From an uncultured Lachnospiraceae bacterium (GTDB taxonomy: Bacteria; Bacillota; Clostridia; Lachnospirales; Lachnospiraceae), in assembly GCA_946623295.1 (NCBI GenBank), contig CAMOQY010000033.1, positions 1-11,062 on the forward strand: a stretch of 11,062 bases of DNA. The letters are read 5' to 3'. Below, in pieces: positions 5,953 through 11,062 of this stretch. The notes under the pieces were generated by a model that saw only the letters and a program-made list of their open reading frames with translations, searched no databases and was not told the origin of the DNA. A program made the position numbers and the translations under genes. How positions within the stretch are numbered: the stretch's first letter is position 1; each line of letters begins with the position of its first letter.

Positions 5953-7173
5953 ATGTCCTTAAAACACATGTTTAAAGCTGCTTTGGCGGCTGCAGTACTG
6001 ATCATGACTCTTTGTTCCTGCGGAGGAACCGTCCGGAAACCCTCTGCCGACGTGTCCGAAGATACCGTGACGGCACCGGCTTCTCTGCCGTCCGTCCTCG
6101 CGCCGCAGATCGGGAACTCCGATCCGGCTTCCGATGGTGTCACAGCTGACGACAGGCACTCGCAGCTGGCCGGATCATGGAAACTCGTCGGATACAATAA
6201 CGCTGATTATTCCAAGTATTTTGACTACGTCCAGCTGGAAAATCAGCGCATCCAGAACGGTACTCCTTCCGGAGGGCTTGAACTGAACGATGACGGGACA
6301 GGCCATATCTTTTTTCCGGATGCTGAATACGACGTGACATGGACTGACGAGACGATCACGATAAACGATGAGGAGATAGCATTCTGGTTTTCCTATCCGA
6401 CGCTCGGGATCGAAACCGGTGCGGGGGATTCCATGGACTTCTGTAAGACCGGACAGAGCGAGGTATACAGCCGGCTGGTCGAAGAGTCTCCGGAGCGTGC
6501 CCCGGCGGATCCTTCCATGTACACTGTCGGGGATGGCGGTCTTATCTTCTATAATGACGGCAAGGAATATGCGATCGCGTACTTCCCCGTCACAAACACC
6601 AGCAGCCGCAGGCTGCTGGTCGAGAAGCTTTATTTCACGGCTTTATCTTCGTCAGGGGATGAACTCGCATTCCAGGTCTGTGTCGGAGACGTCAATCCTG
6701 TTCTGGAACCCGGCGCGACCGGGTATTTCATCTGTCCTCCGTACGGAGGTCTTACCGGCGACATCCCCTCAGACGCGGTACTTCGCGTTGAAGAGGTCAT
6801 GATCTGCTGCTGGGAAGGTGCATATCATACCTTTGAGATAAGGGATTTCGGCGTGGATATCAGCGAGTCTTATTCCGGCACCTGTATGCTGTACCGGCAG
6901 CACGGAACTATCATAAATGATACGGCTGAAGATGTTCCTGAAGTAAGAGCGTCTGTCCTCGCTTTCGATAAGGACGGCAGTCTTATTGGCTATGCCTGGG
7001 TCGATACCTTCCCGGAGGACAGCAACCCGATCAATTATCTGAACGAGCTTAAGGCCAACGGTACAGCTACCTTCGGAACCAACTCGACAGGCGCCTATAC
7101 GTCTCTGGATTTTCCTCGGGAGAATGTGGATCACTATGAATACACCGCGTTTTCTCCCGCGCACTTTTACTGA
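5953..7173 (+). CDS. Large secreted lipoprotein of unknown function
   Basis: A 406-residue protein I cannot assign to a named gene. It begins with a lipoprotein signal: K4 and K8, a hydrophobic run (AALAAAVLIMTL), then the lipobox L20-C21-S22-C23, so C23 should be lipidated and the protein exposed outside the membrane. Residues 24-70 are a Ser/Thr/Pro/Asp linker. Residues about 72-170 open with LAGSWKLVGYNN and contain GLELNDDGTGHIFF, YDVTWTDETITI and a further strand, which looks like the small lipocalin-like beta-barrel found in many clostridial lipoproteins. Residues about 185-406 hold a second, beta-rich part with two immunoglobulin-like stretches (YFPVTNTSSRRLLVEKLYF; GTIINDTAEDVPEVRASVLAFDKDGSLIGY), resembling the FxLYD-type extracellular domains. 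The start has GGAGGG at 5941-5946. It lies alone behind the iscU terminator, with a tandem repeat in its leader. Confidence 0.85.
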   Translation: MSLKHMFKAALAAAVLIMTLCSCGGTVRKPSADVSEDTVTAPASLPSVLAPQIGNSDPASDGVTADDRHSQLAGSWKLVGYNNADYSKYFDYVQLENQRIQNGTPSGGLELNDDGTGHIFFPDAEYDVTWTDETITINDEEIAFWFSYPTLGIETGAGDSMDFCKTGQSEVYSRLVEESPERAPADPSMYTVGDGGLIFYNDGKEYAIAYFPVTNTSSRRLLVEKLYFTALSSSGDELAFQVCVGDVNPVLEPGATGYFICPPYGGLTGDIPSDAVLRVEEVMICCWEGAYHTFEIRDFGVDISESYSGTCMLYRQHGTIINDTAEDVPEVRASVLAFDKDGSLIGYAWVDTFPEDSNPINYLNELKANGTATFGTNSTGAYTSLDFPRENVDHYEYTAFSPAHFY

Positions 7174-7249
7174 CAGTCACTTTTCGGAAAGAATACCCCT
7201 GACACCCGATGAATGCTGACGCGGGCTGTGAAACATAAAGGAGAACTCG

Positions 7250-8386
7250 ATGACAAATAGCTTTTTTCCCGAGATACACGGTAATTTTGGCTTCGGATGC
7301 ATGAGGCTTCCAAAGAAAGACGGCAAGGTGGATCATGAGGAGTTCTGCCGGATGGCTGACGCTTTTATCGATGCAGGTTTTAATTATTTTGACACTGCTC
7401 ACGGATATATAAGCGGCCAGTCCGAGACGGCGATCCGTGATTGCGTGGCAAAACGCTATGACAGAGACAAGTTCCTGCTCACAAACAAGCTGACGGAACC
7501 GTTTTTTAAGACGCAGGAGGACATCCGTCCTTTTTTTGAAAACCAGCTGGCCTGGTGCGGCGTTGACTACTTTGATTTCTACCTGATGCACGCCCAGGAC
7601 AGAAACAACTACCAGAAATTCAAGAGATGCAGGGCGTACGAGACCTGCTATGCCATGAAGGAAGAGGGGCTGATACGGCATTTCGGTATTTCTTTCCACG
7701 ACAAGGCGGAAGTGCTCGATATGATCCTTTCGGAGCATCCTGAGATCGAGATCGTTCAGATCCAGTTCAACTATGTGGATTATGAGGATGCCTCTGTCGA
7801 GAGCCGTAAAGTCTACGAGGTCTGTGAGAAGCATGGCAAGCCGGTCATCGTCATGGAACCCGTCAAGGGCGGCAGCCTGGTGAATCTCCCGGAGGAAGCT
7901 GACAAAGTCCTGAGAGACCTGAACGGCGGAAGCAATGCCAGCTATGCCCTCCGCTTTGCGGCGAGCTTCCCGAATATGGCTATGGTGCTTTCGGGCATGA
8001 AGAATATGGATCAGATGCAGGACAATCTGAGCGCCATGACAGATTTCCGTCCTCTGGACAAAGATGAGATGGCAGCCGTACAAAAGGTCTGCACGATCTT
8101 TAAGAGCCTCGACATCATTCCCTGTACTTCCTGCAGATATTGCGTAGAGGAAAACGAGTGCCCGAAGACGATCCGCATTCCCGAGATGTTCGCGGCGATG
8201 AACGCATACGAAGCCTTCCATAACTGGAACACGAGCTACTATTACAGTGATATTATCACGGGAGGCGGCTACGGAAAGGCTTCCGACTGTATCAGGTGCG
8301 GCAAGTGCGAGAAAGTCTGCCCTCAGCATCTGGAGATCCGCAAGCTTCTCGAGAGCGTGGCTCAGACCTTTGAGTCTCAGGATTAA
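7250..8386 (+). CDS. Aldo/keto reductase with C-terminal Fe-S cluster domain
   Basis: The product has 378 residues. Residues 1-285 form an aldo/keto reductase TIM barrel with the catalytic tetrad D48, Y53 (FDTAHGY), K80 (LLTNKL) and H114 (YLMHAQD), which reduces carbonyls with NAD(P)H. The C-terminal part adds two cysteine clusters: C292-x2-C295-x2-C298-x5-C304 and C347-x2-C350-x2-C353-x3-C357-P. The second is a standard 4Fe-4S ferredoxin motif; the first is spaced slightly wider in its last gap. This architecture is common in anaerobic Firmicutes and is annotated as oxidoreductase of the aldo/keto reductase family, with unknown substrate; the clusters probably let it exchange electrons with ferredoxin-like partners. 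AAGGAG at 7238-7243 sets the start. No sharp terminator separates it from the lipoprotein gene 76 bp upstream, so a shared transcript is possible. It depends on Fe-S assembly, made by the nearby iscSU. Confidence 0.93.
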   Translation: MTNSFFPEIHGNFGFGCMRLPKKDGKVDHEEFCRMADAFIDAGFNYFDTAHGYISGQSETAIRDCVAKRYDRDKFLLTNKLTEPFFKTQEDIRPFFENQLAWCGVDYFDFYLMHAQDRNNYQKFKRCRAYETCYAMKEEGLIRHFGISFHDKAEVLDMILSEHPEIEIVQIQFNYVDYEDASVESRKVYEVCEKHGKPVIVMEPVKGGSLVNLPEEADKVLRDLNGGSNASYALRFAASFPNMAMVLSGMKNMDQMQDNLSAMTDFRPLDKDEMAAVQKVCTIFKSLDIIPCTSCRYCVEENECPKTIRIPEMFAAMNAYEAFHNWNTSYYYSDIITGGGYGKASDCIRCGKCEKVCPQHLEIRKLLESVAQTFESQD

Positions 8387-8452
8387 GGATGCATTACTGC
8401 GCTTAAAAAACTGAAAATGAGATAAATCGTGAAATGGAGTTCATAAAGAGTT

Positions 8453-9514
8453 ATGCAAAAAGGTAAGCTATTTACTATCGTTGTACCGGTATATAACGTT
8501 GAAAGATTTCTTGAGCAATGTCTTGACAGCCTCGCAGATCAGACGGACAAATGCTTCAGCGTCGTCCTTGTAAATGACGGATCCACAGACAGCAGCGGCG
8601 ATATAGCAAGGAAGTATGCCGCCGCTATGCCGGAGTTGTTTTCTCTCGTGGATCAGGAAAACCGGGGACCTGGTGCTGCGAGAAATGCCGCGCTGAAGCT
8701 TGTCGATTCTCCTTACGTAACTTTTCTGGACAGCGATGACTGGTGGCCGGTCAGAAATGCTGAGATCGCTTCGCGGTATCTGCAGTCAGAACCATCGCCG
8801 GATATTGTTTTTACGTGCCCGACTGTCTATGACATGGATCTGCACGTGTACCGGGAGTGGAACGATACTGCCCTGATAAAAGGTATTTTTGAACGTAACG
8901 GCTCGTGCCTTTCTCCCGAAACCAGTCCGGAGCTATACGGTACCGAAGCCAGCCTTTGCCGGGCGTTTTTCAGGACACAAATGCTGCGTGAACATGATTT
9001 TTCCTTCCCGGAGGGGATAAAATGGGAAGACGTGGCGCCTCATTTTCAGCTGATCAGCTGGGCAAGGAGGTGTGTTCTGGCTGAGGACGTAGGTTTTGTC
9101 TATAGAGTGAATTCCGGAAATCAGACCACGTCGACAACAGGCGCAGACCGGCTTGACATAGATAAAGCCTTCAGGCCTGCGTTTGACTATGCTGTTGAAA
9201 ACGGCTGGGATATGCCTTCCAGAGCATATCTCTTTCAGATGCTTATGAGTTTTGTATGGTGGTTCTTTGATTCGACAGGCAAGGCTTTTTTCTCGGCGCT
9301 TATCGACAAACTGCATGCTTTTGCAAACGAGATCCCGAACAGCTTCTTCAAAGCATACTGCACAGTGCTTGATCCGTCTAAAAGAGACCGGTTTCTGTGG
9401 CGTTCTTTAAAGTCCCCTGTCCTGTACAGGATGCTGAGGACTCCTGAAAAATTTTACCGTACCAAGGGCCTTTTCAGGCGGCTGAAGCATATAAAACACA
9501 AGCTTTTGGGATAA
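8453..9514 (+). CDS. Glycosyltransferase family 2
   Basis: A 353-residue inverting glycosyltransferase of the GT-A fold. It has the N-terminal nucleotide-binding strand FTIVVPVYNVERFL (7-20), VNDGSTDSSG (40-49), ENRGPGAARNAAL (69-81), and the metal-binding LDSDDWW (92-98). W191-E192-D193 is the usual catalytic-base region (KWEDV). No membrane helix is evident, so it should act at the cytoplasmic face on a UDP- or GDP-sugar, transferring it to a lipid-linked or surface polysaccharide; the exact donor and acceptor cannot be read from sequence. The last 100 residues are helix-rich and basic. It stands alone, without the flippase or other transferases of a capsule cluster, which is common for stray GT2 genes in Clostridia. 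The ribosome site is weak (AAAGAG just before the ATG), so expression may be low. Confidence 0.92.
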   Translation: MQKGKLFTIVVPVYNVERFLEQCLDSLADQTDKCFSVVLVNDGSTDSSGDIARKYAAAMPELFSLVDQENRGPGAARNAALKLVDSPYVTFLDSDDWWPVRNAEIASRYLQSEPSPDIVFTCPTVYDMDLHVYREWNDTALIKGIFERNGSCLSPETSPELYGTEASLCRAFFRTQMLREHDFSFPEGIKWEDVAPHFQLISWARRCVLAEDVGFVYRVNSGNQTTSTTGADRLDIDKAFRPAFDYAVENGWDMPSRAYLFQMLMSFVWWFFDSTGKAFFSALIDKLHAFANEIPNSFFKAYCTVLDPSKRDRFLWRSLKSPVLYRMLRTPEKFYRTKGLFRRLKHIKHKLLG

Positions 9515-9543
9515 GAACAAGCTGGTCGAAAAGGCATAGATCC

Positions 9544-9927
9544 TCAATCCTGGTCCCCGGCGCAGCGCTCGTTAAGGAACTTTTTTATGGCCTCAAAGGT
9601 CGTATCGCTGATATAATGCTCGATCCTGCAGGCGTCGTCTTCGGCGGTCTGTTCATCTACGCCAAGAGCCTTGAAAATGCCCGTAAAAACGGTGTGCCGC
9701 TCGTAAATGTGTTCGGCACGCGTGCGTCCGGCTTCGGTCAGATGTATCGACCCGTCGCCGTCTATTGTTATCATGCCGGTCTGGCGCAGTATGCCCATGG
9801 CACGGCTTACGGAAGGTTTGGAATAGCCCATTTCCCCGCTGACGTCGATCGCCCTTACCGATGGGTTCTTCTGTAACAATCTATAGATCGTCTCGAGATA
9901 CATCTCGCCTGATTCCTGAATAGACAT
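9544..9927 (-). CDS. DtxR-family metal-dependent regulator, single-domain form
   Basis: A 127-residue repressor with the DtxR/MntR winged helix-turn-helix (IDVSGEMGYSKPSVSRAMGILRQTGMI, about 27-53) and the metal-binding dimerisation helices. It lacks the C-terminal SH3-like domain of DtxR, so it has MntR size. Its metal ligands, however, follow DtxR/IdeR: M9 (in GEMYLE) sits where DtxR has M10 and MntR has D8, and C100-x2-E103-H104 (ACRIEH) matches DtxR C102, E105, H106, where MntR has E99. H78 matches DtxR H79; the other ancillary ligands are replaced. This points to Fe(II) rather than Mn(II) sensing; it is inference from residue identity. The minus-strand start has AAGGAG upstream. The gene is convergent with the glycosyltransferase and divergent from the TSCPD gene, with 207 bp between starts and an inverted repeat next to its promoter. 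Confidence 0.92.
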   Translation of the reverse strand: MSIQESGEMYLETIYRLLQKNPSVRAIDVSGEMGYSKPSVSRAMGILRQTGMITIDGDGSIHLTEAGRTRAEHIYERHTVFTGIFKALGVDEQTAEDDACRIEHYISDTTFEAIKKFLNERCAGDQD

Positions 9928-9970
9928 CCTGTTGCTCCTTCCGAAGACTGCGGCCCGTAACGCGTAAATA

Positions 9971-9985
9971 ATAGGGATTGCCTAT
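9971..9985. promoter_or_regulatory. Candidate DtxR-type operator
   Basis: The inverted repeat ATAGG-GATTG-CCTAT lies directly against the -10 box of the dtxR-like promoter, over the expected transcription start. It resembles the core of the DtxR/IdeR iron box, which has TTAGG and CCTAA arms around a short spacer. Autorepression by the metal-bound regulator is the simplest reading, but a 5-bp-arm repeat can occur by chance. Confidence 0.45.
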
Positions 9986-10014
9986 AGAATACCGCATTTT
10001 CCGTTTTTTTTCAA
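9986..10014 (-). promoter_or_regulatory. Promoter of the DtxR-family gene
   Basis: On the minus strand, TTGAAA (complement of 10009-10014) and TATTCT (complement of 9986-9991) are exactly 17 bp apart, followed by a leader of about 50 bases to the start codon at 9927. The spacer begins within a run of eight A residues. Confidence 0.65.
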
Positions 10015-10064
10015 GTAAGGGAGATGGAGGCGCGGCGGGGCGCTGCCGGGTGCAAAACGGATAC

Positions 10065-10093
10065 TTGACATGAAGTAAGATTGAGTATATTTT
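10065..10093 (+). promoter_or_regulatory. Promoter of the TSCPD-domain gene
   Basis: A perfect TTGACA at 10065-10070 is followed at 17 bp by TATTTT (10088-10093); TATATT (10086-10091) at 15 bp is the alternative. The leader to the start codon at 10135 is about 35-40 bases and contains the strong GGAGGTGA ribosome site (10121-10128). Confidence 0.6.
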
Positions 10094-10134
10094 TAATGAG
10101 TCAAAGCTTTTAATGTATTTGGAGGTGACCGGAA

Positions 10135-10407
10135 ATGGATTACACTTATATGACTCACGGGACGTGTTCCGTAATGATCAACTTCAATATCGATAAGGAT
10201 GTTATTACAAATGTGTCGTTTATCGGCGGCTGCAACGGCAACCTCAAGGCGATCTCAAAGCTGGTGGACGGAATGACGGTGAGCCAGATAGAGAGCTATC
10301 TCAAGGGGAATACCTGCGGAAACAGACCCACCTCCTGCGCGGATCAGCTCGCCATAGCGGTACGCGAGGCTTACGAGCGCACGCAAAAGGGAGAGGGCAT
10401 CGCATAG
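10135..10407 (+). CDS. Small TSCPD-domain protein
   Basis: A 90-residue protein that is essentially one TSCPD domain, the cysteine-rich module also found at the C-terminus of some B12-dependent ribonucleotide reductases. The naming motif appears as TSCAD at residues 66-70. Four cysteines are placed as in the stand-alone clostridial family: C11 (THGTCS), C33 (GGCNGN), C61 (NTCGN) and C68 (TSCAD), with CNGNLKAIS between. The cysteines suggest metal binding or thiol redox chemistry, but the function of the stand-alone protein is not established. A strong GGAGGTGA ribosome site and a TTGACA promoter precede it, suggesting good expression. It diverges from an iron-type DtxR-family gene, and a membrane metallopeptidase gene follows 40 bases after its stop. 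Whether the regulator controls it is unknown. Confidence 0.92.
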   Translation: MDYTYMTHGTCSVMINFNIDKDVITNVSFIGGCNGNLKAISKLVDGMTVSQIESYLKGNTCGNRPTSCADQLAIAVREAYERTQKGEGIA

Positions 10408-10447
10408 ACCCGGATATGGGATAAAGAACACCTGAAAGAGCATTGAT

Positions 10448-11062
10448 ATGATCGGTGTAAACTTTTTCTACGCATATCTCATAACCATGCTTACGGCCTC
10501 GGTCATAGTCTTTCTGATGGACAGGACCGGGCGCCGTATATACAGGGCCGAGCTTGGGTGGGCGGCTTTCATTTCGGTCGTTATTTTTCATTTTATTCCC
10601 GTCGGCTATTATATTATCGTTACGCTTATCAGCGTGGATCTGGATTTCGAGATACTGTTTCCCTGGACCTTTTTCCCTACGCCGCTTCTGGCGCGGATCT
10701 CGATGGTCTTTTTCTGGATATGGCTTGCCGGGACTTTCGTAAAGGGCATGCATTTTATCCTGGAATACAGAGAGCTCGAGCTGTTTGTAAGGACCTGCTC
10801 TCAGGCCGGGGAAGCACAGGCCGCATTGCTGGAGCGGTGCAGGGCTGACGCCGGTATTCAGAAGAAAATAGGTCTCCTTACCTCGCCGGATGTACTTACC
10901 CCTATGGTATGCAGAGTGAGGCGGCCTGTAATAATACTTCCCGCGGGTACTGACTACGGGGATGACGAGCTGAGATGTATTTTCTTTCACGAGATCATGC
11001 ATATCAAACGCAGGCATATAATTCTCAAGCGTATCTGCTGCGCCGCAGCCGCGATACACTGG
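10448..11062 (+). CDS. M56-family (BlaR1-type) membrane metallopeptidase, N-terminal part (window edge)
   Basis: An open frame from ATG 10448 runs off the window after 205 codons. Three hydrophobic segments (about 4-23, 37-61 and 82-98) are followed by a cytoplasmic-type stretch and then by the family signature LTSPDVLTPMVCRVRRPVIILP (from 144), and the zinc-binding HEIMH at 181-185 within FFHEIMHIKRRH. This is the M56 peptidase of BlaR1/MecR1: in those proteins a C-terminal sensor domain outside the cell activates the peptidase, which then relieves repression by BlaI/MecI. The sensor part, if any, lies beyond the window. No BlaI-type gene is present before it, where such a repressor is often found. 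AAAGAG at 10435-10440, 7 bases from the ATG, is a modest ribosome site. Many clostridial M56 proteins have no link to beta-lactams, so no resistance role is claimed. Confidence 0.88.
   Translation, partial: MIGVNFFYAYLITMLTASVIVFLMDRTGRRIYRAELGWAAFISVVIFHFIPVGYYIIVTLISVDLDFEILFPWTFFPTPLLARISMVFFWIWLAGTFVKGMHFILEYRELELFVRTCSQAGEAQAALLERCRADAGIQKKIGLLTSPDVLTPMVCRVRRPVIILPAGTDYGDDELRCIFFHEIMHIKRRHIILKRICCAAAAIHW

Noticed and set aside
7067..8329. 420-codon open frame on the minus strand opposite the aldo/keto reductase
   Set aside because: The plus-strand frame has a full catalytic tetrad and Fe-S motifs; the antisense product shows no family features and no ribosome site.
8434..8466. Ten-codon frame (MEFIKSYAKR) overlapping the glycosyltransferase start, a possible leader peptide
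   Set aside because: It has no ribosome site and no attenuator-like hairpin, so there is no support beyond chance.
10301..11059. 252-codon open frame on the minus strand at the right end
   Set aside because: It lies opposite the TSCPD and M56 genes, whose plus-strand motifs (TSCAD, HEIMH) are unmistakable.
1..11062. CRISPR arrays, tRNA or rRNA genes, insertion sequences, phage or defence genes
   Set aside because: I looked for repeat-spacer patterns, cloverleaf ends, transposase motifs and terminal inverted repeats and found none; the only tandem repeat is the two-copy leader repeat at 5906-5940.

Overview
The window looks like a chromosomal segment from an anaerobic, low-to-mid GC Firmicute of class Clostridia, most likely Lachnospiraceae or a close relative. 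The reasons are the strong AGGAGG ribosome binding sites, the Rrf2-cysteine desulfurase-IscU cluster without HscBA/ferredoxin genes, the small TSCPD protein, the cyclophilin-like lipoprotein and the Fe-S aldo/keto reductase. I see no phage, transposase, CRISPR or rRNA/tRNA signal.

Layout from left to right. (1) 1-1529: the end of pyrE and a complete pyrB, overlapping by ATGA. This is a de novo pyrimidine operon. The PyrB protein carries, fused at its C-terminus, only the zinc-knuckle part of the regulatory chain PyrI. (2) 1650-2026: a CopZ-like metal-binding protein, overlapped by a 41-codon remnant of a ZIP metal transporter. (3) 2093-3519: a lipoprotein with a cyclophilin-like domain, then an SAM-dependent methyltransferase of the leucine carboxyl methyltransferase/TcmP type. 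(4) 3540-5789: a divergent Fe-S cluster locus. An Rrf2/IscR-type regulator is on the minus strand and iscS-iscU on the plus strand, with a strong terminator after iscU. The 151-bp divergent region holds one promoter for each direction, and each promoter overlaps a copy of the same 25-bp inverted-repeat operator. (5) 5953-9514: an unrecognised 406-residue lipoprotein with a tandem repeat in its leader, an Fe-S aldo/keto reductase and a family 2 glycosyltransferase, each apparently with its own start signals. (6) 9544-11062: a one-domain DtxR-family regulator on the minus strand with a likely autoregulatory site, diverging from a TSCPD-domain protein and a truncated-by-window M56 (BlaR1-type) membrane metallopeptidase.

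How it fits together: many genes concern metals, iron-sulfur clusters or reactive cysteines (CopZ-like protein, ZIP remnant, IscS, IscU, Rrf2, Fe-S aldo/keto reductase, DtxR protein, TSCPD protein). Only the Rrf2-iscSU part is a clear functional unit; the rest is neighbourhood. I found no convincing new multi-gene system. The points most worth following are the PyrB-zinc-domain fusion without an allosteric domain, the paired Rrf2 operators, the iron-type ligand set in the DtxR protein, and the decayed ZIP gene.
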